Shown: piece after piece, positions 17,697-25,760 of the stretch | Numbering within the stretch: the first letter of the stretch is position 1 | Layout of the letters: every line of letters starts with the position of its first letter | Source: Anoxynatronum sibiricum | GTDB taxonomy: Bacteria; Bacillota; Clostridia; Peptostreptococcales; Tindalliaceae | DNA: 64,000 bases | NCBI RefSeq assembly: GCF_039414295.1 | Contig: NZ_JBCITM010000013.1 | Coordinates: forward strand, 1 to 64,000 | Direction: 5' to 3' | Position numbers and translations under genes: made by a program | Notes under the pieces: generated by a model | Seen by the model: the letters and a program-made list of their open reading frames with translations, nothing else | What the model was told of the DNA's origin: nothing | Databases searched by the model: none

Positions 17697-17762
17697 TCTT
17701 TTTTTCCAGACTCTTGCATCATCTGATCCACCCATTTCACTGACTCAGATCTAATCAAGTAT

Positions 17763-19106
17763 TCAAACTGATTTTGGGGCCGAGGGCATCACCAAGCCAG
17801 GCAGCACGTTGGAAGCAGATGGAACCACGTAGGTTTCCAGCCCGGTACCATATCGGGCTTCAATGGCCTGCAGCGCTTCCGAAGCCCGGCGATAAACCTG
17901 AAAACCAATTCCCGTTAGAATTTCAGGGTCCAAATCAGTGACGCAATACACTTCGTAGTCTTCTGCTGTTTGAGATGCCAGAAATCCGGCAAATTTGGAA
18001 ACGGTAAAGGCGCGGCGCATTTCCATTTCCCGGGCGGCATGAGAATTGAATTCAGTGAGGAGCTGGCTCACCTCTGGATGGCCAACCCCATCTTCGCACT
18101 GGCAAAGCAGTAATATCACCCCACCCTTTTCAACAGCTTCTTTGGCACTGCTGAGGGCCTTGGTGGACTGATAGAAGTTAATGTCTTTGGGAAATCCACC
18201 TACTGATGCCACCGCCAGACGCCCCAGTCGTTCAATGGGAACCCTGTCTGAGAGATCCAGGAGCCGCTTCCCTTCTTCAAAGGCTTCCAGATAGTGGCCA
18301 GCCACTGCTGCACCTATGGTTCCCTGGTCGTTCACGATGACGTTCAATATGAAGGAAGGATCCACCATGACGGCAGCTTCCTGCATATCCGCATTCAACC
18401 GGTTACCTTCAATACTGCCGCAGCGGACACACTGGTGGATGCCGCTGCCGGGGGTGTCTCCCAGAGAGAGGGCGTGATTGGCCATGATGGTATCATAGGC
18501 GGCAATGCCTGGTACAATGGATTTCTTGCCACCTCCCCAGCCTGCCAAATCATGGAACACTATGCCCCCAGTGAGAATCAGATGATCTGCCTCCATGGCC
18601 ATGCGGTTCAGGCGCACTTTGGTACCATAGCTGGTAGTGCCGACAGTGGTGAGCTGGCTTTCATCATGACAGTTGTGACTGATCACCGAAAAGCGCCGAC
18701 TCAGTTCCGGCCCCAGCAACGTATGGCCTTCCGCTTCAGTGATGAGACGGTGGGAACCGGTGGCGCAAAGAAAACGAATCTGACTGTCGGGTACGCCAGC
18801 TGCATTAATCCGTTCCACCAGCAATGGCAGAAAGACATGCATCCGCTGCCAGGCTCGGGTGATGTCTGAAATCACGATGCACACCGTATCTGTGGCCCTC
18901 AGCATCAGGTGCAGCGGCGGCCGCCCAATGGGGTGGTCAAGGGCATGTTCTATGACGGCACTTTCTGCCACAACTTCTCCGGAAGTGCCACCACCTGCCT
19001 GCAGCACACCCAGCACATGATGCCGGCTTAAGTCAAGGGTTTGTGTTTCCCTGCCGTAGGGGAGGGTGATGGTGCCCGTACCGGCACCTTGGTTGGACTG
19101 TTCCAT
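17763..19106 (-). CDS. larA: LarA-family nickel-dependent lactate racemase homologue
   Basis: A 447-residue LarA family protein. H119 (CATGSHR), H185 (IVFHDLAGW), K195 (GGGKKSIVPG) and H211 (IMANH) keep the same spacing as the His108, His174, Lys184 and His200 catalytic set known for Lactobacillus LarA. This predicts use of the nickel-pincer cofactor bound through Lys195. Family members racemise lactate or other 2-hydroxy acids. The cofactor genes larB, larC and larE are not in the window. It lies 84 bases after cysE on the same strand with a hairpin between. Confidence 0.85.
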   Translation of the reverse strand: MEQSNQGAGTGTITLPYGRETQTLDLSRHHVLGVLQAGGGTSGEVVAESAVIEHALDHPIGRPPLHLMLRATDTVCIVISDITRAWQRMHVFLPLLVERINAAGVPDSQIRFLCATGSHRLITEAEGHTLLGPELSRRFSVISHNCHDESQLTTVGTTSYGTKVRLNRMAMEADHLILTGGIVFHDLAGWGGGKKSIVPGIAAYDTIMANHALSLGDTPGSGIHQCVRCGSIEGNRLNADMQEAAVMVDPSFILNVIVNDQGTIGAAVAGHYLEAFEEGKRLLDLSDRVPIERLGRLAVASVGGFPKDINFYQSTKALSSAKEAVEKGGVILLLCQCEDGVGHPEVSQLLTEFNSHAAREMEMRRAFTVSKFAGFLASQTAEDYEVYCVTDLDPEILTGIGFQVYRRASEALQAIEARYGTGLETYVVPSASNVLPGLVMPSAPKSV

Positions 19107-19146
19107 TTATATGTCGCTCCTCACATGAACTGCCTGCCATTAATAA

Positions 19147-19176
19147 CTGCCTGCGATCAATGAAGAACGCAGGCAG
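19147..19176 (-). terminator. hairpin between cysE and larA
   Basis: CTGCCTGCG (19147-19155) pairs with CGCAGGCAG (19168-19176). The following T-run is weak on both strands, so read-through from cysE into larA is plausible. Confidence 0.5.
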
Positions 19177-19190
19177 GCTGTTTTGTATCA

Positions 19191-19766
19191 TTATACCACG
19201 CTTCGAATTTTTTGAACAGGCTTTGGTTCCTGCGCCGGCTTTATCTGATGCTCAGCCTTTTCCTCCGGCGGGGGAATGATTTTTGCCGGGATTCCCACCG
19301 CACTGCAGTGGTCAGGCACATCTTTCAGCACCACCGCATTGGCTCCCACTTTGGCATATGCCCCAATGGTGATGGGTCCCAGCACCTTGGCTCCCGTTCC
19401 AATGACGGCGTTATCGCTGACAGTGGGGTGCCGTTTTCCCTGATCTTTGCCGGTGCCTCCAAGGGTCACACCGTGGAACAGGGTCACATTGTCACCAATC
19501 TCGGCGGTTTCGCCAATGACGATGCCCATGCCGTGGTCAATGAAAAACCCTTTGCCAATGGTAGCCCCCGGATGAACTTCAATGCCGGTCATAAACCGGC
19601 TGAAGTTGGAAATAAGACGGGCGATGAGAAACCAGCGGTGCCGGTGGAAAAAATGGGCGATGCGGTGAAAGAAAAGGGCATGAAGCCCTGGGTAGCATAA
19701 CAGAATTTCAAGGTTGCTGCGAGCAGCAGGGTCTCGCTCACGTACCACATCAAAATATTTAAACAA
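19191..19766 (-). CDS. cysE: serine O-acetyltransferase
   Basis: A 191-residue CysE/EpsC protein that makes O-acetylserine from serine and acetyl-CoA, the committed step of cysteine synthesis. It has the N-terminal RERDPAARSNLEILLCYPG helix region and the left-handed beta-helix hexapeptides, including FIDHGMGIVIGETAEIGDNV (catalytic His/Asp) and HPTVSDNAVIGTGAKVLG. The start is TTG 19766, set by AAGGAGG 8 bases upstream; an in-frame TTG at 19802 would fall inside the regulatory hairpin. A polycysteine leader ORF lies upstream. Confidence 0.92.
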   Translation of the reverse strand: MFKYFDVVRERDPAARSNLEILLCYPGLHALFFHRIAHFFHRHRWFLIARLISNFSRFMTGIEVHPGATIGKGFFIDHGMGIVIGETAEIGDNVTLFHGVTLGGTGKDQGKRHPTVSDNAVIGTGAKVLGPITIGAYAKVGANAVVLKDVPDHCSAVGIPAKIIPPPEEKAEHQIKPAQEPKPVQKIRSVV

Positions 19767-19781
19767 GGGAAATGCCTCCTT

Positions 19782-19857
19782 ATGGTTGTTTGGCTGTTTC
19801 AACGTTCATCAGATATGAATTATCGGATCATCATGTATCAACAACAGCAACAACCAC
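19782..19857 (-). promoter_or_regulatory. candidate cysteine-responsive attenuator hairpin
   Basis: In the RNA, GUGGUUGUUGCUGUU (19857-19843), made of the leader cysteine codons, can pair with AACAGCcaAACAACCAU (19798-19782). This gives 6 and 9 base pairs around a 2-base bulge, one pair being G-U. The 3' arm ends directly at the cysE ribosome site AAGGAGG (19781-19775). No T-run follows, so control of translation initiation is more likely than termination. A ribosome stalled on Cys codons would hold the 5' arm and leave the cysE site free. Confidence 0.65.
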
Positions 19858-19915
19858 AACAGCGAACCGCTGCCGGCAAATGGATGGTGGATGTGAGCTT
19901 CACTGTGTTTTTCAT
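19838..19915 (-). CDS. 25-residue polycysteine leader peptide of cysE
   Basis: ATG 19915 follows a perfect AAGGAGG site (19929-19923) with a 7-base gap. The peptide reads MKNTVKLTSTIHLPAAVR and then CCGCCCC before TGA. Six of the last seven codons are cysteine, and the frame ends 71 bases before the cysE start. This is the arrangement expected of a leader peptide sensing charged tRNA-Cys, as shown for polycysteine short ORFs in mycobacteria. It has no resemblance to a folded protein. Confidence 0.8.
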   Translation of the reverse strand: MKNTVKLTSTIHLPAAVRCCGCCCC

Positions 19916-19941
19916 GAGAACGCCTCCTTCATTTCATACCC

Positions 19942-19963
19942 AACTATTTCAGTCGGAATAGTT
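19942..19963 (-). promoter_or_regulatory. palindromic operator at the cysE start site (Rrf2/CymR-like)
   Basis: AACTATT and AATAGTT form perfect 7-base arms 8 bases apart, with CCGACT in the centre on the minus strand. It begins at the predicted transcription start, about 7 bases past the -10 box, a repressor position. The sequence recalls CymR/IscR-type Rrf2 sites that control cysteine genes in Firmicutes; the regulator is not identified. Confidence 0.6.
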
Positions 19964-19969
19964 GCTATT

Positions 19970-19998
19970 ATTCTAATGCTTTAGCGCGCTGATGTCAA
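19970..19998 (-). promoter_or_regulatory. consensus sigma-A promoter of the leader-cysE unit
   Basis: -35 TTGACA (19998-19993), a 17-base spacer, and -10 TAGAAT (19975-19970). Predicted start is near 19963, giving a leader of about 50 bases before the short ORF. Confidence 0.8.
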
Positions 19999-20084
19999 GG
20001 AAAAATACCAGGAAACCCCCTCAGGACTTTCTTTTTACCCTGTCAATCTCTATAATAGAATTATGACTATAGGAGGCGAACTTC

Positions 20085-21497
20085 ATGAAACCAGCATCTC
20101 ATCATCAACGCCTGGGCAGTGAACCAATTCTGCCGCTGCTATTCAAGCTGTCTGTTCCAGGAATGATCTCCATGACCATTCAGGCACTTTACAATGTGGT
20201 GGACAGCTTTTTCGTTGCCCGCATCAGTGAAGGCGCTCTCACAGCTCTTTCCATCGCTTTTCCCGTTCATATCTTTCTCATTGCCATAGCGACGGGCACC
20301 GGCGTGGGAACCAGCTCTCTCATTTCCCGATTGCTGGGACAGCAGAAGCATGAAGATGCCATTCTGGTGGCCCAGCATGTATTGGGGGCTTCGCTGGTGT
20401 ACGGTGTTTTGTCAGCCATTGCCGGTCTGATGCTTGCCGGTCCGCTGGTGCGGGCTTTCAGCAATGATCCTGAGGTTATTCGGTATGGCATTCAGTACAC
20501 CCGTATCATCATGCTGGGTGGTGTCTTTCTGTTCACATCCATCGTTGCCAATGATATCCTGCGGGGACAGGGAAACACCTTCCTGCCCATGCTTTCGATG
20601 ATGTTGGGAGCCATCACCAACATCATCCTTGACCCACTGATGATCTTCGGCATTGGCTTTTTTCCGCGGATGGAGGTGACGGGAGCAGCGGTGGCCACGG
20701 TGATTTCCAAAGCCGTCAGCTGCTTTTTCATTCTGCTGCTCCTTTACCGGGGACAGCATCAGGTGAAACCCAAAGTGGGTACTTTCCCCGTGAATTTTTC
20801 CATTCTCAAGAGCGTCTATCAGGTGGGCCTGCCCAGCATGTTCATGCAGTTTCTCACTTCCTTCATGATTGGGGGACTGAACATGGTGGTGGGTACTTAT
20901 ACCGAAACGGCCATGGCCGTGACAGGGGTCTACTTTCGACTTCAATCTTTCGTCCTGATGCCGGTTTTTGGACTCACCCAGGGTTATATTCCCATTATCG
21001 GTTATAATTATGGCGCAGGCAACGCTCCGCGCATGAAGCAGGCACTTCGTTATGGTCTTCTGACTGCTCTTGTCATCACCAGTACTGGTGCCTTTCTCTT
21101 CCGCTTTATCCCCCAACAGCTGATCGGTCTCTTCCAACCCGGCCCTGAGATGCTGGCCATCGGCAGCGAAGCCCTCACCACCATTTCTCTTGGACTCTTC
21201 ATCGTGGGCCCCGCCATTATCGGTGCCACTACTTTTCAGGCCATCGGTCTTGGCCTGCCCAGCCTTGCCCTTTCCTTTCTGCGGCAAATGGTGCTGCTGC
21301 TGCCTTTCGCCTGGATACTGGGGCGCATGTGGGGGCTTTCGGCAGTATGGTATGCTTTTCCTTTGTCAGAGTTCATTGCCCTGGTCATTATGGTTTTCTG
21401 GCTGGGAAGACGATTACAGAAGGTTTTCACATCACTGGACAATGCGGCAAACCAGCCTCCGGTTACTGACCCCGAAACAGGGATTTCCGAAGCATAG
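20085..21497 (+). CDS. MATE-family multidrug efflux transporter
   Basis: A 470-residue membrane protein with twelve hydrophobic segments in two similar halves. MATE hallmarks include LSVPGMISMTIQALYNVVDS, split as LSVPGMISM and TIQALYNVVDSFFVA, and QGYIPIIGYNYGAGN in the second half. It exports cationic compounds using Na+ or H+. ATAGGAGGCG precedes the start and a TATAAT box lies near 20053. It is transcribed away from cysE. Confidence 0.9.
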   Translation: MKPASHHQRLGSEPILPLLFKLSVPGMISMTIQALYNVVDSFFVARISEGALTALSIAFPVHIFLIAIATGTGVGTSSLISRLLGQQKHEDAILVAQHVLGASLVYGVLSAIAGLMLAGPLVRAFSNDPEVIRYGIQYTRIIMLGGVFLFTSIVANDILRGQGNTFLPMLSMMLGAITNIILDPLMIFGIGFFPRMEVTGAAVATVISKAVSCFFILLLLYRGQHQVKPKVGTFPVNFSILKSVYQVGLPSMFMQFLTSFMIGGLNMVVGTYTETAMAVTGVYFRLQSFVLMPVFGLTQGYIPIIGYNYGAGNAPRMKQALRYGLLTALVITSTGAFLFRFIPQQLIGLFQPGPEMLAIGSEALTTISLGLFIVGPAIIGATTFQAIGLGLPSLALSFLRQMVLLLPFAWILGRMWGLSAVWYAFPLSEFIALVIMVFWLGRRLQKVFTSLDNAANQPPVTDPETGISEA

Positions 21498-21609
21498 CGC
21501 CTGTCACTTCACTGATCACCTACTTGACTGTCATCCTTTACTGATGTTGATACCGGCACCTGTTTTATGCCGTTGACGTTTTTGCCTGATCACAGTCTTC
21601 ATCCCGGTG

Positions 21610-21638
21610 TTGGCAGAAGAGCACATTTAGTGTAAAAT
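21610..21638 (+). promoter_or_regulatory. promoter of the 185-residue membrane protein gene
   Basis: -35 TTGGCA (21610-21615), 17-base spacer, -10 TAAAAT (21633-21638), followed by an AGGAGG site before the ATG at 21673. Confidence 0.65.
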
Positions 21639-21672
21639 AAAAACGATCCCATCATCGGACAGGAGGAAATTT

Positions 21673-22230
21673 ATGGATTCCAACAAAGTGGTGTTGCGGG
21701 CATCGCTGCAGGGCATGCTTAGCAAACTTCTCAAGTTTATTCTTTTTACCCTGGTGGCACTGACTTTCTGGCGGCGCATCCGCGGTTTTCAGCAACGGAT
21801 TTTTAATACCTATGACGTCAGCTATCTGTCAGCGCTGACCAATGCCATGGAGACTGACATTGAAATCATGGAAATGGTGCTGTTGGCAGGCTCTTACCTG
21901 GCGGCACTGGCAGTGCTGATTCTATTGATCTACCTGTTCGGAAAGATCTTATCCCTTTTATTCGCCCTGACGGGTGTCACCGTGATTGATTTCGATCAGC
22001 AGCGCATCACCGAAAAACGATTTGTCTTCCCCTTCCAGCGGATTGAAGATGAGAGCATGTTCCATCAAATCATTCAGGTGCGCATCGATCAAACACTGTT
22101 GGACCGACTGGCAGGCGGCGGCAACCTCTATGTGGAGTACCTGGTGCTCAGCAAGCTGGATTCTCAACTGCGCGTTCTGGATCTGCCCTTTATGAAACAC
22201 CCGGAAAAACTGAAGAAAAAGCTGATTTAA
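21673..22230 (+). CDS. membrane protein of unknown function
   Basis: 185 residues with two hydrophobic segments (about 16-32 and 73-103) followed by a soluble C-terminal part of about 80 residues rich in beta-type sequence (GVTVIDFDQQRITEKRFVFP). That tail resembles bacterial PH-like membrane-associated domains, but the match is by eye only. AGGAGG lies ahead of the ATG. The gene stands alone with its own promoter and terminator. Confidence 0.7.
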   Translation: MDSNKVVLRASLQGMLSKLLKFILFTLVALTFWRRIRGFQQRIFNTYDVSYLSALTNAMETDIEIMEMVLLAGSYLAALAVLILLIYLFGKILSLLFALTGVTVIDFDQQRITEKRFVFPFQRIEDESMFHQIIQVRIDQTLLDRLAGGGNLYVEYLVLSKLDSQLRVLDLPFMKHPEKLKKKLI

Positions 22231-22254
22231 AAATACACCGATTAAATCGCCATC

Positions 22255-22306
22255 AAAAAACCCTGCAGGATCGCACCGGATACGGGAGCGTTACCTGCAG
22301 GGTTTT
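22255..22306. terminator. bidirectional terminator between convergent genes
   Basis: CCCTGCAGG (22261-22269) pairs with CCTGCAGGG (22294-22302), with A6 before and T4 after. It serves the plus-strand gene ending at 22230 and the minus-strand gene ending at 22321. Confidence 0.85.
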
Positions 22307-22320
22307 GTCGATTTTATATG

Positions 22321-23115
22321 TTAGTATTCGTACACCTTCGTAAACTCACTGGGATTTTTCACCATGGTAAAGTTGGTGCCGCCTTGCCGATACACGGCAT
22401 CAACAGTGGAATCAATGATCACCCATTCCCCATCCAGCAACACTTCGTTCCAGGCATGGTAGCCGTCAACGTGCTTGGTGTATCCCTTCACCAGCTTAGT
22501 GGGAATTCCGTCACTTCGCTTCATGGCAGCCATTAACGAAGAGTAATCATAACAGATGCCTTTTTTCTCGAAATAGGTCTGAATGATGTTGGGTTTGTAG
22601 GCTGCTGTCAAAGTGGGTATTTTATCATAATCATACGTGTAATTATGAATCATGTACTCGTAAATGGTGGTGACTTTCGGTCGGGTTTCTTCTTTGTTGC
22701 CGACAAGCTCTCCACTTTTCAGAATAGGTGGATCTTCCCGGCTCCAGTTGATTTCCTGAACGGAATTGAGAAAGACACTGTTGGGGTCTTCCAGCTTCAC
22801 CTGAACTGTCTTGGAGTCAAGGAAGGTATACCTGGTTCCGCCAGCATTCTGAAGCACATCAATTTTGTAACTGCCGTCGCCCATCTGCAAGGGGAACGAC
22901 TCCACGGTACCATCAGACTTCAGATCGTAGGTGTACCGCTCCTGCCCTTTGGTGACCATCACCTTCAGCTGACGTGGTTGCGACGCCTTGTAACTGATAT
23001 GAATCACACCTCTGTCCACATCACTGGTATCAAAAACCGCTCCTGCCGCTTCACTTTCCAGAGGAATCAGTATCAGCAGGCATACCATCACAACTGCCCA
23101 TATTCCCTTTCGCAT
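22321..23115 (-). CDS. secreted transglutaminase-like domain protein
   Basis: 264 residues with an N-terminal signal peptide (hydrophobic core at about 5-18, probable cleavage near AAGAV) and a C-terminal transglutaminase-like core. The Cys-His-Asp triad is visible in GICYDYSSLMAAM, GYHAWNEVLLDG and EWVIIDSTVD. Such extracellular bacterial domains act as proteases or peptidoglycan/protein crosslinkers; the role here is unknown. AAGGAGGG precedes the start. Confidence 0.8.
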   Translation of the reverse strand: MRKGIWAVVMVCLLILIPLESEAAGAVFDTSDVDRGVIHISYKASQPRQLKVMVTKGQERYTYDLKSDGTVESFPLQMGDGSYKIDVLQNAGGTRYTFLDSKTVQVKLEDPNSVFLNSVQEINWSREDPPILKSGELVGNKEETRPKVTTIYEYMIHNYTYDYDKIPTLTAAYKPNIIQTYFEKKGICYDYSSLMAAMKRSDGIPTKLVKGYTKHVDGYHAWNEVLLDGEWVIIDSTVDAVYRQGGTNFTMVKNPSEFTKVYEY

Positions 23116-23299
23116 GCCTGTTCCCTCCTTCCTGATTACATCACTGCACTGATGACTGCCTTATTCACGCGCCCTACAGACAAATAGCCTGCAGCGCCTC
23201 ATCCAATAGCTGCGTGGTCCTTGATTCATCTGATCGTTTCCCGGTCTGTGCATGGTTTCATTGCAATGCCGATCTTATCCTCTTATTATCTATATCGGT

Positions 23300-23365
23300 A
23301 TTGTTACCCCGTGGGTATAGCCCTAAACTGCCCGCGGCGATGGGAACTTCACTGCCCACGGGTGG
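23300..23365. other. GC-rich structured intergenic element
   Basis: Within the 270-bp gap between pilT and the transglutaminase gene, ACCCCGTGGGT (23306-23316) can pair with CCCACGGGT (23355-23363). Inside lie two direct repeats, ACTGCCCGCGG (23327-23337) and ACTGCCCACGG (23351-23361), so alternative pairings exist. No T-run follows. It could be a 5' leader element of the transglutaminase gene, an end-of-operon structure or a protein-binding site; it does not match a riboswitch I recognise. Confidence 0.4.
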
Positions 23366-23385
23366 CCATCACTCCTTGCTTTCCT

Positions 23386-24495
23386 CTAAAGCAGATACCT
23401 GTTCAGCACTTCCGGATTCATACAATGAGTGCGCGCTGACTCTTTGGAAATTTTTCCGGCTTTCACCAGGTTCGCCAGACTCATGTCCATGCTGATCATT
23501 CCCTGTGCTTTGCCTGTCTGGATGGCAGCGTCAATCTGGGGAATTTTGGCATCCCGAATCATATTGCGAATGGCGCCGTTCACCAGCATAATTTCAAAGG
23601 CAGCTGCCCGGCGATCGTCATCTGTGGAAATCAATTGCTGCGACACAACGGAATGCAGTACCGTTGAAAGCTGAATACGCACCTGTTGCTGCTGTTCGGC
23701 AGGGAAAACATCGATGATGCGGTCGATGGTTTTGGCCGCGCCCAGAGTGTGGAGGGTGGAGAGCACCAAATGACCGGTTTCGGCTGCTGTCAGGGCGATG
23801 GAGATGGTCTCATGATCCCGCATTTCTCCCACCAGAATCACATCGGGAGACTGGCGCATGGCCGCCCGCAGGGCGTGGGCATAGCTGCGGGTATCCATGC
23901 CGATTTCCCGCTGATCCACCAGGCTTTTGGCATGGGTATGCAGGTACTCGATGGGGTCTTCCAGGGTGAGGATGTGGCAGGCCCGCCGCTGGTTGATGAG
24001 ATGTATAATAGCAGATAAAGTGGTGGATTTACCGCTCCCCGTTGGCCCTGTCACCAGAATCAAACCCCGGGTCTGGCGATGAAAATCCAGTACCGTATCG
24101 GGTATTCCCAGCTCCAGAGGGTCCGGCTGATCAAACCGGAGAATGCGTATGGCCGCCGCCATGGAACCCCGCTGGGTATAGGCAGCCACCCGAAAGCGGC
24201 CCACTCCAAAAATGGAAACAGAAAAATCTTTTTCACCTTGGGCCATAAATTCCTGAAAGTGTGCCTCTTTAAAAAAGAGTTCCCGAATCAGTACTTCTGT
24301 ATCAGCCGGTTTCAGGGCGGCTTCTCCTGCCGGCTCCAACATGCCGTTCACCTTCAGGGTGGGCGGTCTTCCCGCGGTAATGAACAGGTCTGAAGCCTCC
24401 CGCTCCACTGCCAGGGTGAGCAGGGCATGCACCCCTTTGCCAATATCGTTGGTAATTTCCTTAATCGTATCCTTGGTAATGGGATTAGCTGTCAC
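23386..24495 (-). CDS. pilT: type IV pilus retraction ATPase PilT
   Basis: A 369-residue secretion ATPase. Walker A is GPTGSGKST (150-158), the Asp box is TLEDPIEYLH, Walker B is VILVGEMRD and the His box is ETGHLVLSTLHT. REASDLFITAGRPP at the N-terminus is typical of PilT. It powers pilus retraction from the cytoplasmic face. It is the last gene of the pilus operon, starting with GTG and overlapping the upstream gene by 11 bases. Confidence 0.92.
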   Translation of the reverse strand: MTANPITKDTIKEITNDIGKGVHALLTLAVEREASDLFITAGRPPTLKVNGMLEPAGEAALKPADTEVLIRELFFKEAHFQEFMAQGEKDFSVSIFGVGRFRVAAYTQRGSMAAAIRILRFDQPDPLELGIPDTVLDFHRQTRGLILVTGPTGSGKSTTLSAIIHLINQRRACHILTLEDPIEYLHTHAKSLVDQREIGMDTRSYAHALRAAMRQSPDVILVGEMRDHETISIALTAAETGHLVLSTLHTLGAAKTIDRIIDVFPAEQQQQVRIQLSTVLHSVVSQQLISTDDDRRAAAFEIMLVNGAIRNMIRDAKIPQIDAAIQTGKAQGMISMDMSLANLVKAGKISKESARTHCMNPEVLNRYLL

Positions 24496-25165
24496 CTGAT
24501 GGGTTCACCTCCACATCTCTGAATTCAACACCTTCGATATATTCCACTTCCGCCGGCAGGCTTTGCCATGCAGTGATTTTCTGCACGGGTCCAGAAAATA
24601 ACCCTTGTTCAGCAAGAGGAGTTTCAGGCAGGGACACCCTTATTTCAGCGCGAAAGCCGCCCATGCCCGGTTCTTCCGGCGGGGGAAGTGCCAACGTAAT
24701 GATCATGGCGTCTTCATCTGGCCGGGTTGCCAGTGAGGCATTCATCTGTGTGTCAGCCGTTTCTGCCAGACGATACGTCACCAACCGGCGATACTGTTCC
24801 AGCAGGTTGGGCCAATCAACGGCAGCACTCTGCGAATCCTGGTATGATGGTGTTGCGCCATCGATTCTGCTTTCAGGCTGCTCCAGTTCCCTTGCCATCA
24901 GTACTTCCTCCCAGGTATCGGCCAGCATGCCGCTGACCCGCCAGGTGATGGCCGCTGCTTCTCCTTCCAGGTCGTAGTGGCGCTGGGTCCATGCGGCGTT
25001 TCGCCGGGCAATGGCCAGGCCCGAGTGAGCTGTCATCATGGCAAACACGCCAAAAACAATGAGGGTGAGGGCCAGCATAATCACCAGCACCGAAGCACTT
25101 CCTGACTGGGCGGTGAAGAACATTTCCTTTCGTTCTTTCATTCGTTCTTTCAGCCGGCGTCTCAT
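24485..25165 (-). CDS. PilX-like pilus assembly protein
   Basis: 226 residues with a short basic N-terminus, then SGSASVLVIMLALTLIVFG as one membrane segment, and a soluble domain. This form fits PilX/GspK-like minor components, which have a degenerate prepilin start. The soluble part shows no motif I recognise. Its start overlaps the upstream prepilin gene by 4 bases and its end overlaps pilT, so it is tightly coupled. Confidence 0.65.
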   Translation of the reverse strand: MRRRLKERMKERKEMFFTAQSGSASVLVIMLALTLIVFGVFAMMTAHSGLAIARRNAAWTQRHYDLEGEAAAITWRVSGMLADTWEEVLMARELEQPESRIDGATPSYQDSQSAAVDWPNLLEQYRRLVTYRLAETADTQMNASLATRPDEDAMIITLALPPPEEPGMGGFRAEIRVSLPETPLAEQGLFSGPVQKITAWQSLPAEVEYIEGVEFRDVEVNPSGDS

Positions 25166-25677
25166 GGCTGCCCACCTCCTTCTCTGGGAAGAAATCGTTG
25201 GGTTTCCAGCTGGTAGATCACAGGCTTATCTTCTTTTTGCAGCAGATAGGGTTGTTGACGGGTGACGGCCAGCGCCACTGTCAGCAGCCTGCCTCCGGCA
25301 TTTTCTTGTTCTGTGGCGGTTACCTGCAGATTGTAGACTGGCTGTATAGCTGGTTCCGAATGATGGGGAACCGGCTGCCATTTGTCATCGTAACCTATGG
25401 TCAGGCTGGTGGACTGCCCATTTTGTTTGATCTGGGCATGTTGAAAGAAGGGCTGGCTTGCCAGCCTTTCTTTTTCGAGACCGCTGTCCAAAAGCTGGAT
25501 GATGCTGTTGCCCAGTTGAACACTTTCGTCCAGATCAGCCGCCTGATGATTGAGACGAACCGCCGTCACAAAAATCTGGAGCAGGTAAAGGCTCACCAGT
25601 GACAGTATTCCCACTGCCATGATGATCTCCAGTAAAGAAAAACCCTGTAACGATTTTCTTTTTCGCCTTCCGGTCAT
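25162..25677 (-). CDS. PilV-like prepilin
   Basis: 171 residues with a type IV prepilin signature: basic MTGRRKRKSLQG, then FSLLE with Glu at position +5 and a hydrophobic helix. Cleavage is predicted between G and F by a prepilin peptidase. The rest is a pseudopilin-like globular part. It lies between another prepilin and the PilX-like gene in the operon. Confidence 0.8.
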   Translation of the reverse strand: MTGRRKRKSLQGFSLLEIIMAVGILSLVSLYLLQIFVTAVRLNHQAADLDESVQLGNSIIQLLDSGLEKERLASQPFFQHAQIKQNGQSTSLTIGYDDKWQPVPHHSEPAIQPVYNLQVTATEQENAGGRLLTVALAVTRQQPYLLQKEDKPVIYQLETQRFLPREGGGQP

Positions 25678-25760
25678 GCGCTCACTTCCTGTTCCGGACG
25701 TATGATTTCAGCCGCTGTTCCAGCGTTCCTGCGTGAGACAGGGAGAGATGATTCTCCTCT

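Noticed and set aside
19767..19998. T-box riboswitch upstream of cysE
   Set aside because: No TGGNACC T-box sequence or terminator/antiterminator pair; the region is instead occupied by a short ORF and hairpin.
20412..21287. 291-codon frame on the strand opposite the MATE gene
   Set aside because: Low-complexity His/Gly/Asp-rich composition, no ribosome site and full overlap with a clear MATE transporter; an antisense shadow.
23300..23400. Cyclic-di-GMP (GEMM), fluoride or cobalamin riboswitch between pilT and the transglutaminase gene
   Set aside because: The conserved cores (for example GACGCAAAGC, or a GGCG/CGCC pair around GATGG) are absent on both strands; kept only as an unassigned structured element.
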